This document shows, one piece after another, positions 1 to 7,998 of a stretch of DNA of 56,837 nucleotides (within the stretch, counting starts at the first letter, position 1; each line of letters opens with the position of its first letter). Source of the DNA: Hellea sp. (GTDB taxonomy: Bacteria; Pseudomonadota; Alphaproteobacteria; Caulobacterales; Maricaulaceae); NCBI GenBank assembly GCA_020630275.1, contig JAHDBU010000004.1, positions 1-56,837 on the forward strand. The letters are read 5' to 3'. Position numbers and translations under genes: made by a program. The notes beneath the pieces are model-generated. The model was given only the letters and a program-made list of their open reading frames with translations, had not been told where the DNA came from and searched no databases.

Positions 1-358
1 TGGACACACAGATCATGGCGTCTGCGCAGTGGGCATTGACCATATACTCGATAGAGTCCGCAATCAGCTCGCGGCTCGGCAGAGAGTAAAGCATGCCGTC
101 ATGACCCATGGCGATGCCGTCATCCACTGCGATGGTGTTAAACTCGCGCGCGATACCGCCCGCTTCCCAAATGGCTTCAGACACCATGCGCCCCACGCCG
201 TTGAGGTGCACATGTCCGGGCACAAATTCCGTGAAAGAGTTGGCTACAGCAATGAGCGGCTTCCCAAAGTCTGACGCCTTCACCCCACCGGCCTGCAGCA
301 GGGCGCGCGAGGCGGCTGCCAGATTACCTTTGGTGACGGTGTCAGAACGATAGGCCAT
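1..358 (-). CDS. ilvD: Dihydroxy-acid dehydratase, N-terminal part (truncated by window edge)
   Basis: Reverse translation from ATG at 358: [56 protein letters not shown]...[41 protein letters not shown]; classic IlvD N-terminus. Not in the ORF track because it is open at the edge. Confidence 0.95.
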   Translation of the reverse strand, partial: MAYRSDTVTKGNLAAASRALLQAGGVKASDFGKPLIAVANSFTEFVPGHVHLNGVGRMVSEAIWEAGGIAREFNTIAVDDGIAMGHDGMLYSLPSRELIADSIEYMVNAHCADAMICVS

Positions 359-440
359 AATATTCTCGATGAGCTCTTAAAACGAACGAAACTGCCTCTT
401 AGCCTATCTGTGCGCCTTGCCAATAGAATTTTTTGCCGCG

Positions 441-737
441 CTACAAAAAGAACCTTGGTAAATCTCGACGCGAATGGAGGATTCGAGCAATCCAAATTTT
501 GTCGGGCATAATACGATAGAAAATTGTATGATATTCGAAAATAAATGACCTAAGTCCAACTTCAATTTCATTTCGCTTTTTTCCAGCCTCTGGCTGACGG
601 GATAGCATAAGCAAGGTTTCATGCACCCCACCCAAATAATCCGAGGCCTGAACCGCCCCGTGTTCATTAATGGTGTATTTCACAATGGCATCTAAATCGG
701 CGTCAGCTGCCTGTGATAACTCATATAAACGCTTCAC
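441..737 (-). CDS. parE: ParE/RelE-family toxin; likely GTG start at 737 overlapping the parD stop (GTGA)
   Basis: VKRLYELSQAADADLDAIVKYTINEHGAVQASDYLGGVHETLLMLSRQPEAGKKRNEIEVGLRSFIFEYHTIFYRIMPDKIWIARILHSRRDLPRFFL; ParE-like pattern and coupling to upstream antitoxin. The track start (797) overlaps parD. Confidence 0.85.
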   Translation of the reverse strand: MKRLYELSQAADADLDAIVKYTINEHGAVQASDYLGGVHETLLMLSRQPEAGKKRNEIEVGLRSFIFEYHTIFYRIMPDKIWIARILHSRRDLPRFFL

Positions 738-964
738 TTCGGTAGATTGTCCGCCAATATATCCAATACATTCCGTTCGCTCGCAGGGCCATCCCAACCC
801 TTAGCGATTTCGGCTCGCAGATCCTCTATGACCTTTGTCCGGTAAACCTCGTGCAATCGAAGTGCGTCCCGCACGACCTCACTAGCGTTTTGATAATCCC
901 CGGTCTCCAGTTGTGCGGCGATATATTTTTCCTGTTTACTCGTAAAAGATACATTCATAGTCAC
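734..964 (-). CDS. parD: ParD-family (RHH) antitoxin
   Basis: MTMNVSFTSKQEKYIAAQLETGDYQNASEVVRDALRLHEVYRTKVIEDLRAEIAKGWDGPASERNVLDILADNLPK; RHH antitoxin pattern; GGAGACGTGACT before the ATG. Confidence 0.88.
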   Translation of the reverse strand: MTMNVSFTSKQEKYIAAQLETGDYQNASEVVRDALRLHEVYRTKVIEDLRAEIAKGWDGPASERNVLDILADNLPK

Positions 965-971
965 GTCTCCT

Positions 972-1000
972 TATGTCTATATTTAGCAAATATGGACATA
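972..1000. promoter_or_regulatory. Putative ParD(E) autoregulatory operator palindrome
   Basis: TATGTCTATATTT-AGC-AAATATGGACATA: 13-bp arms with a single mismatch, 3-bp spacer, 8 bp upstream of the parD ATG. Confidence 0.6.
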
Positions 1001-1048
1001 GCACTCAATCCCATTAACGAAAAACTATTGGACAGCGACGGGGAATTC

Positions 1049-1063
1049 GTTCTATTTTTGTTC
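1049..1063 (+). promoter_or_regulatory. Putative LexA/SOS box (GTTC-N7-GTTC)
   Basis: GTTCTATTTTTGTTC, 4 nt upstream of the ATG at 1068; same motif class as the recA box at 12079-12093. Confidence 0.6.
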
Positions 1064-1067
1064 TATT

Positions 1068-3248
1068 ATGCTCGGCCACGAATTACAAGCAAAAAACAAG
1101 CGGCGCTCACGTCGTCCCCTGCGCGACCTGCCAACCTTTTACTACCACTCCAATTTCTGTGACATGCTGTCTTTTGTTCGCAAGCGATATACGGGCGCAA
1201 TGGGCAAGGCGCATTTGGCATTCCTGTCGGATTTCTCTACTTTGTCCCATCCTGCGCAGTGTTTTTACGTACGCATGGCAGGCCGTAAAAACAGTGTATT
1301 TGATCTCTCGAAACTGTCCTACCCCGAGATTGGTGACCTCTATACCATCGCCGAAGAGTTGATGGGCGCTGGTTTTGCACACGCGGTCGGCGAATCTGAC
1401 TTTACGGATTATCTCGAAACCCTGACAAAACCGGAATTGGTAAGTTACCTCACCGATGCACCGAAAGAGATTAAGTTCAAGAAAACGAGCAAAAAAGATG
1501 CGCTGGTTGAAGTAGCGCAAACACAATTATCCTTTGATAATTTGACTATTTCCGACCGCTTTCTCGTGCAAGGACGAAGCGAAGATTTATCCTTTATCAG
1601 CTTTCTATATTTCGGGAAAATCGAAGAGAACATGCAGCGCTTTACCATGCGGGATTTGGGGCTGATTAAAGTACCCGATTTCAAGCAAGAATATGCGGCC
1701 CGATTCCATGCTTTTGACGAGGCCTGGTCCGCCTATTTCTACGCCAAAAGCCTGCGCCATTTACGCCATGAAAATGACACCAAAATCATAGAGCTGATTG
1801 ATACGGTTGAATATTGGCCTGACCCCGAAAGCGACGCGGATATGAGCGCGCGAGACCAGCTCTGTTTTGGGCTTGGAAAGATCTGTGAAAAGGCTGAGGA
1901 TACAGATACAGCCCTGTCTATCTATGCGCTGGGGCAAGGCCCCAAGTCCCACGAGCGGGAAGTCCGTCTACGTTATAAACTCGGCCAAAAAGACTGGGTG
2001 GAGACACGGCTCGAAGAGCTCATAGACAATCCAGGATCGGACAGCGAATATGATTTCGCCGTCGATTTTTACTCCAGGAAATTTGGTAAAAAACGCACCT
2101 CACAGATGACGGACATATTACGGGCTGGATTGGAAATCCGCCTAGATGAAGCCCTAAAACATCTGCCGGAATATGCCGCAAAGCGTTGTTTCGAACGGGA
2201 AGGGTTTGAGGTTTACCGCAGCGAGAATGGCGTCTGGCGTATGCTGTTTGGGCTATTGTTCTGGGATGAGCTTTTTGGCAAACAGGCAACACTGCACAAC
2301 GCCTTTGATCGCCGCCCATCTAACCTTAAAAACGGGAGCTTTTATACTGATTTTAAAAGAAAAATAGAAATCAAACTAACCCGTTTATCAAATCAAAAAC
2401 CCGCGCAACTTGCCCTCCTTAAAACATTCACTTCGGCATATGGTAAACCCAATGGTATTTTCATGTGGAGCCGCGAAGAGTTTGATCAGGTGACCACCCT
2501 CGTTTCTCATGCGAACCCTACGGGGCTCGCCACGATCATGCGTTCTATGGCGCAGAATTATATGGACATGAAGGACGGTTTCCCGGACCTGATGCGCATT
2601 TGGAATGGCGAGCTCTCCTTCATCGAAGTCAAGGCGCCGGGCGATGTCATTCGGCGCAACCAACTGACCCGTATTCGCCAGCTCCGTGAGGCGGGTTTTG
2701 ATGTCCAGATAGCGCGCATCATCTGGGATGTGGACCCGGATCAGACCTATGTGGTCGTCGATATCGAAACCACAGGCGGCGGGCGATCTACCCACCGCAT
2801 CACTGAGATCGGCGCGCTCAAGGTTAAAGGCGGCAAAGTCATTGACGAATTTCAAACCCTCCTAAACCCCGAGCGTCACATCCCGTCAGGTATAACCCGC
2901 CTCACCGGTATCACTAATGACATGGTCAAAAACGCGCCCAAATTTGAGGTCATCGCCGACGATTTTAAAACCTTTATGGAAGGCGCGATTTTCGTCGCCC
3001 ATAATGTGAATTTTGATTATGGTTTTATTCGCGAAGAATACAGCCGTTTGGGACGTCCGTTTCGCTATCCCAAGCTTTGTACAGTCGCGTCGATGCGCCA
3101 ATATTATCCGGGTCTGAAATCCTATTCTTTGGCCAATCTATGCCGTGAGTTTTCAATTGATCTCAATGGTCATCACCGTGCCTTGATAGATGCGAGGGCC
3201 GCAACCGAACTGCTATTTCTCGTCAACGATAAAAGATGTGAAAAATAA
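1068..3248 (+). CDS. FAN1-like nuclease (VRR-NUC) fused to C-terminal DEDDh 3'-5' exonuclease domain
   Basis: FAN1-like N-terminus (FYYHSNFCDMLSFVRKRY...KLSYPEIGDL) and LLFWDELF; VRR-NUC core GFPDLMRIWNGELSFIEVKAPGDVIRRNQ; C-terminal DEDDh motifs VVVDIETTG, HNVNFDYGFI, HRALIDARAA. Confidence 0.85.
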   Translation: MLGHELQAKNKRRSRRPLRDLPTFYYHSNFCDMLSFVRKRYTGAMGKAHLAFLSDFSTLSHPAQCFYVRMAGRKNSVFDLSKLSYPEIGDLYTIAEELMGAGFAHAVGESDFTDYLETLTKPELVSYLTDAPKEIKFKKTSKKDALVEVAQTQLSFDNLTISDRFLVQGRSEDLSFISFLYFGKIEENMQRFTMRDLGLIKVPDFKQEYAARFHAFDEAWSAYFYAKSLRHLRHENDTKIIELIDTVEYWPDPESDADMSARDQLCFGLGKICEKAEDTDTALSIYALGQGPKSHEREVRLRYKLGQKDWVETRLEELIDNPGSDSEYDFAVDFYSRKFGKKRTSQMTDILRAGLEIRLDEALKHLPEYAAKRCFEREGFEVYRSENGVWRMLFGLLFWDELFGKQATLHNAFDRRPSNLKNGSFYTDFKRKIEIKLTRLSNQKPAQLALLKTFTSAYGKPNGIFMWSREEFDQVTTLVSHANPTGLATIMRSMAQNYMDMKDGFPDLMRIWNGELSFIEVKAPGDVIRRNQLTRIRQLREAGFDVQIARIIWDVDPDQTYVVVDIETTGGGRSTHRITEIGALKVKGGKVIDEFQTLLNPERHIPSGITRLTGITNDMVKNAPKFEVIADDFKTFMEGAIFVAHNVNFDYGFIREEYSRLGRPFRYPKLCTVASMRQYYPGLKSYSLANLCREFSIDLNGHHRALIDARAATELLFLVNDKRCEK

Positions 3249-3259
3249 CAGCTTAGCGC

Positions 3260-4213
3260 TTGCCTGAATGTGCGCGAAAATTGCATAAACATATCGTGAT
3301 TTTAGCCCGCCTCATATCCTCTACGATGGCCCTGACCATCGTCAGCTGCTCCGGCTCTTCGGCGCCTGGTTTTGACTATGCTAAAATCCGAAAATTGGCG
3401 CTGCAGTCCACAGAAACAGTTCAGCCTCTTTCCGGTTACAAGGAATATATATTAATTCCGACAGAATTGACCGGAGACACGCATAAGCTGATAATCTATC
3501 CCGAGGGCATCACCAGCAGTATCAAAACGGCTGTGTTCCAACTTTCAACCGCAGAGATGCCGGGTTTAGAAGGTGGCATGCAAGCTCTGCGGCATGGGGC
3601 AGGAGATTTCATTGGCGACAAATATGTAGGTGTCTGGTCGGAGGGCAAACTAGACAATCTGTATCCGATCAATGTTGATGCGCCCTTGCCCGAATTAGAG
3701 CTAACCATATCCCGGGATGAGGTGCCGGAGCTGGCCATTATGACCCTCACCGCCGATAAGCCGGTTCAGGGCTTAAAAATTTCCGACTCGGCCAGAGCCA
3801 CCAATGCCCGCCTTCAGACCTATCTCGCCTCAGATCGGGATGGGGAAAACGAACCACTATCTCAGGAGCTCATCGATCTGGAAACCATCTTCACAACGAC
3901 GCCGCTTCTGAAGATGAGCGAACGTCGGGTCGATTACGGGCTGGACCGACAGGTGTTACTCATGGTCTGGGATGATGGATACGACCTTGAAAACCTTTCA
4001 AATATCGATCAGGATTTCAGTCAAATTTTGGTGGCGACCAATTTTGGAAGTGATGCCAAGCTGGTGACCATCCCTAATACTCACGAAATCCGACTTCATC
4101 CGGGCCAGACATCTGGCTCTGACGGGCGGGTGCGCCAAACCCAGATCACCCATCGAGGTGTCGTCGTTCCTGCTCATACAAGTGCTGTTCTGGTGCGCGT
4201 TGAACCCAAGTAG
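3260..4213 (+). CDS. Lipoprotein with C-terminal region resembling pullulanase C-terminal domain (DUF3372-like)
   Basis: Lipobox-like LTIVSC; C-terminus VLLMVWDDG...LVATNFGSDAKLVTIPNTHEIRLHPGQTSGSDGRVRQTQITHRGVVVPAHTSAVLV. Family by eye only. Confidence 0.5.
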   Translation: MPECARKLHKHIVILARLISSTMALTIVSCSGSSAPGFDYAKIRKLALQSTETVQPLSGYKEYILIPTELTGDTHKLIIYPEGITSSIKTAVFQLSTAEMPGLEGGMQALRHGAGDFIGDKYVGVWSEGKLDNLYPINVDAPLPELELTISRDEVPELAIMTLTADKPVQGLKISDSARATNARLQTYLASDRDGENEPLSQELIDLETIFTTTPLLKMSERRVDYGLDRQVLLMVWDDGYDLENLSNIDQDFSQILVATNFGSDAKLVTIPNTHEIRLHPGQTSGSDGRVRQTQITHRGVVVPAHTSAVLVRVEPK

Positions 4214-4476
4214 CTTTTGAATTATCTTCAAGTATCAATGTCTGTTCGTTTTATATACTCCAAAAGCCAAAACTTTAGTGAGGTAGAAGGACTAATCGGA
4301 GACGACAGTTCTTTAGGGAAACCGTGTCAACTTTCAAATGTTCGCACCGGTGCCCAGGAGATGTCAAAAATGCCTAACGGCTCTCTCCTCACAGGTGTGA
4401 AGTTTAGAGGCCTCCTTTGGGTGCTTTCAGACACTAATCGGATGTTCGCTAAGCGCCCTTCGCAGCCTTTAAACTC

Positions 4477-4643
4477 CAATATTTGATATTATCACAACAA
4501 ACCACAAATTACCCGACCCAAATTTCTTGGTAACGTAGACATTATCACAATATTTGCGAAGCTAAGTTGTTGGAATTATTGGCTTGAGTAGAGAATGTGC
4601 TGATAATGTTTTGTTGTGATAAACAAAGTTATCACAATATTTG
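4477..4643. repeat. Cluster of short direct and inverted repeats (TTATCACAA-type) at the 3' end of tRNA-Asn
   Basis: TTATCACAATATTTG at 4542-4556 and 4629-4643; TTATCACAACAA 4489-4500 inverted at 4611-4622; TTGTGATAA-6nt-TTATCACAA palindrome 4614-4637. Confidence 0.85.
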
Positions 4644-4652
4644 GATTATTGA

Positions 4653-4728
<76 letters not shown>

Positions 4729-4804
4729 ACATCACATTGGTAAGTTCGCGGCGTTTAGCAGAAAAAAATGATTCCACACAAGCCCTAATTTGGGGTCAAA
4801 TCAC

Positions 4805-4831
4805 AAAAAAAAGGGGAACCCGAAGGTTCCC
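4805..4831 (-). terminator. Rho-independent terminator downstream of the DUF817 gene
   Basis: On minus strand GGGAACC-TTCG-GGTTCCC-C-TTTTTTTT; 7-bp stem, UUCG tetraloop, U8 tract. Confidence 0.92.
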
Positions 4832-4959
4832 AAGGGTGTTAGGTGAATGGTGGGGTGTCTTCCGAAGAAGACAGGTTCTTTATTAACGAATAAGGTAAAC
4901 CAAAGGTTAATGAATGGAGGTTTTTTTCATGCTTGATTCAGATAGATTAATTGCGACAC

Positions 4960-5802
4960 TTATCGCTTTGCAATGGGTTGATGGATCCAGGCCACAAGCA
5001 CAAAACTAATAATCATCAACAAGAACCAAGACCCAAGCTTTCCTAATGACACCATTTGCCAACCAGCCTCTTGCCCCGGATAGGTCCATGCGCGGGCAAA
5101 GGTTCCAATATTCTCAGCAAACCAAATAAATAAGGCCACCAGGAACAGGCCTAAAACTAATGGCATGGGTCTGTGCTTTTCATCGGGTTTGAACCAGATC
5201 ACAGAAAGACCGTATAACGCAAAACATACGATAAATAGACCGTACCGTATATCTGTAACGTAATGATGAGTGAAAAAGTTAATATAAATCGCAATCGCCA
5301 GAATGAATTGCCACTGCAGAGGTGGGAAGCGCGTAAACTGAAAATCAAAAATCCGCCAGACTCGAGCTATGTAACTTCCGACACAGGCATACATAAACCC
5401 CGAAAACAGCGGTACATTGCCGATCTTTAGCACTGCGGGTTCTGGATAAACCCACGAGCCCACCTGGGTTTTAAACAGTTCCATTGCTGTTCCCACAACA
5501 TGAAACACCAAAATTACCTTGGCCTCCTCCCAAGTCTCAAGTCGTAACAATAGAAGTACAGCCTGAATGAATATGGCGACGAGCGTTATGAAATCATACC
5601 GATGCAACGAGGTGTTTTCAGGGTAGAATAAATAGCTAAATAATATCACGGCGAGCATTAACCCCCCGAACAAGCAAGCCCAGGCCTGCTTGACTCCAAA
5701 GCTGATAAACTCGAATAGGCCTAGGGTGACAGGACCTTTAACAAATCGGGTCCGCAACAGCTCTCGGCGTTGGTGAAGATATCGTCTAGGATCAAAGCTC
5801 AA
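4960..5802 (-). CDS. DUF817-family integral membrane protein
   Basis: Multi-TM; FEFISFGVKQAWACLFG, FKTQVGSWVYPEPAVLKIGNVPLFSGFMYACVGSYIARVWR, FAENIGTFARAWTYP. Confidence 0.85.
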   Translation of the reverse strand: MSFDPRRYLHQRRELLRTRFVKGPVTLGLFEFISFGVKQAWACLFGGLMLAVILFSYLFYPENTSLHRYDFITLVAIFIQAVLLLLRLETWEEAKVILVFHVVGTAMELFKTQVGSWVYPEPAVLKIGNVPLFSGFMYACVGSYIARVWRIFDFQFTRFPPLQWQFILAIAIYINFFTHHYVTDIRYGLFIVCFALYGLSVIWFKPDEKHRPMPLVLGLFLVALFIWFAENIGTFARAWTYPGQEAGWQMVSLGKLGSWFLLMIISFVLVAWIHQPIAKR

Positions 5803-5845
5803 ATTTAAAAGCCTGTCTGTTTTCGCTCAATGAGGTCAGGGTTAT

Positions 5846-6637
5846 TCACCGCAAATCCGTCTCAATTATGGCTTGAAGTAGGTCTTTTAAAGTCTGCCGG
5901 ATCAATTCGGCTTTTTCATGATTAAAAGTCCAAGGCGCATATTCATCCATATATGTTGATTGGCAAAGTTCCATTTGAATGGCGTGTATATTTTTGGCAG
6001 GTTGTCCATAATTGCGAGTCGTCCATCCTCCTTTAAATCGTCCATTCAAGACTGAAGAAAAACGCGATTGCGTTTGGCAAATTTTCATGACTTTGTTTGT
6101 TAGGCGTTCATCACAGGAACGACCATTATAGGTACCGATATTGAGGTCCGGCAGCTTGCCTTCGAACAGGTAGCTGATTTCCGAACGTATCGAATGGCAA
6201 TCATAGAGGATTGCATAACCGTGACGCTTTTTGAGCCGGTCGATCTCTCGCTCAATCATGTCGTGATATGGTTTGTGAAAAAATTGCCGTCGAAATTCAA
6301 TTTCTGCGACGTCAGGTTCTTGACTAGGGCAATAAATGCCAACACCCTCAAAATTGATGATTGGACACAAACCCGTTGTATTCTGCCCTGGATAAAGACT
6401 CCTATTGTCGGGTGGACGATTGGCATCGATAACATATCGATGGAAATGAGCTTGGATGATCGTTACGTCGTCGATCAGACCTGTATATAGTTGGGGGATG
6501 TGCCAGTCTGTATCGGCCAGTGCTCGACCGGTCGGGTTAAGTTTTCCGAAGATATCATTAGGAACATAGGTTCCACTATGTGGCATGGATAAGACAAGCG
6601 GTAAATTTCCGCGCTTAACTGAAACCGGTCCCATCAT
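5846..6637 (-). CDS. hutG: N-formylglutamate amidohydrolase family protein (HutG-like)
   Basis: LVLSMPHSGTYVP, ADTDWHIPQLY, DANRPP, YDCHSIRSE, QMELCQSTYMDE. ATG at 6637 overlaps the hutF stop (ATGA); the track start 6739 is less likely. Confidence 0.88.
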   Translation of the reverse strand: MMGPVSVKRGNLPLVLSMPHSGTYVPNDIFGKLNPTGRALADTDWHIPQLYTGLIDDVTIIQAHFHRYVIDANRPPDNRSLYPGQNTTGLCPIINFEGVGIYCPSQEPDVAEIEFRRQFFHKPYHDMIEREIDRLKKRHGYAILYDCHSIRSEISYLFEGKLPDLNIGTYNGRSCDERLTNKVMKICQTQSRFSSVLNGRFKGGWTTRNYGQPAKNIHAIQMELCQSTYMDEYAPWTFNHEKAELIRQTLKDLLQAIIETDLR

Positions 6638-7998
6638 AGGGAGGATTTCAGCCTCTGAAGTGTGGCGATATATTCGGCTTTGATGGGTGCATGATATCTG
6701 TGAAGCCCATTCTTGACCATATGACGGCCAGCCGCCCAAACATCACTGATGTAGTTATCATTGCCCGCAAAAATATAAGCATCAAGAATTCCGTCGTCTT
6801 TTTGGCCCAGGAGATTTACCTTATCAGCATTTAAGGCCACAAGATCGGCAAAGTATCCTTGTTCAATCCGCCCTGATTTGCGACCCGTCGCCAGTGCTCC
6901 CCCCATTAACGCTCCATCATAGAGTGCCCGTCCACAGGAATGCTCGGTGTCGCCATAAACAACACGACGATGGGTTTGAAGACGCTGGGAGTATTCCAAT
7001 GTTCTGAGTTCTTCGGACAGGCTGATGTAAACGTTTGAGTCAGAGCCGATCCCAAACCGTCCGCCGGCTTCCTGAAATCTTACACCATCGAAAATTCCGT
7101 CCCCCAGATTACTTTCCGTGATAGGACAAAGGCCGGCCACCGCGCCGGAATTGGCCAGAGCCTGAGTTTCACCCGAAACCATTTGCGTGGCATGAACCAG
7201 GCACCAGCTTTCATCCACATCAGCATTGGCCATCAACCATTCAACAGGTCGCGCGCCATAGGCCTCAAGGACCTGGTCAACTTCAGCCTGTTGCTCGGCT
7301 ATATGGATATGTTTAACGCTCTTTGATGCAAGGTTTGAAGCGGCAACTAACCCTTCCCTATTAACCGCCCGCAAGGAATGCGGTGCCACACCTATGCGGG
7401 CATCAGACGAAAGCTCAGTCAACGCTTTGGCAGCTGTTTCATAAAGCTTTGAATAACGGTCAATATCATTTCCGAAACGCAATTGTCCGCCGCTTAACGG
7501 TCGGTTATCACAACCGCCACGTTGATAAAGGACAGGCAAAAGGGTCAAGCCAATACCGGACATCGTTGCACCGGACATTATGGCTTCTGAAAGCTCAGCG
7601 ACATTATCATAGGGCGTGCCATCGGCCTGATGATGGAGATAATGAAATTCAGCCGTTGAGGCAAAACCTGCCTCGAGAGTTTCCATCTGCTGAAATGCGG
7701 CAATCGCTGCCACGTCCTCTGGTGTCAGGGCCTCAACGAACTGATACATCAATTTTCGCCAAGTCCAGAAACTGTCCGTTGGGTCTTCGCCTCGGCTTTC
7801 TGTCATACCGGCCATAGCACGTTGAAAAGAATGGCTGTGGAGATTGCCAGGTGATGCCAGTAATATATCAACAGATGCTCCCTCACAGGCAGCACCGACC
7901 TCAACGAATGAGATCAAACCTCTGTCATCATATTGAACCAGAACGTCGTCTTGCCACCCTTCTGGTAGCAAAGCTGTCTTGGCCCAAATTTTTGTCAC
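6634..7998 (-). CDS. hutF: Formimidoylglutamate deiminase (amidohydrolase family)
   Basis: [78 protein letters not shown]. Confidence 0.93.
   Translation of the reverse strand: MTKIWAKTALLPEGWQDDVLVQYDDRGLISFVEVGAACEGASVDILLASPGNLHSHSFQRAMAGMTESRGEDPTDSFWTWRKLMYQFVEALTPEDVAAIAAFQQMETLEAGFASTAEFHYLHHQADGTPYDNVAELSEAIMSGATMSGIGLTLLPVLYQRGGCDNRPLSGGQLRFGNDIDRYSKLYETAAKALTELSSDARIGVAPHSLRAVNREGLVAASNLASKSVKHIHIAEQQAEVDQVLEAYGARPVEWLMANADVDESWCLVHATQMVSGETQALANSGAVAGLCPITESNLGDGIFDGVRFQEAGGRFGIGSDSNVYISLSEELRTLEYSQRLQTHRRVVYGDTEHSCGRALYDGALMGGALATGRKSGRIEQGYFADLVALNADKVNLLGQKDDGILDAYIFAGNDNYISDVWAAGRHMVKNGLHRYHAPIKAEYIATLQRLKSSL

Noticed and set aside
4217-4486. 89-aa ORF MNYLQVSMSVRF...
   Set aside because: No recognisable motif, poor composition, and it overlaps internal repeats; treated as noncoding.
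4489-4643. TTATCACAA repeats as DnaA boxes or a replication origin
   Set aside because: They do not match the DnaA box TTATNCACA, and no origin-linked genes (dnaA, hemE, repABC) are nearby.
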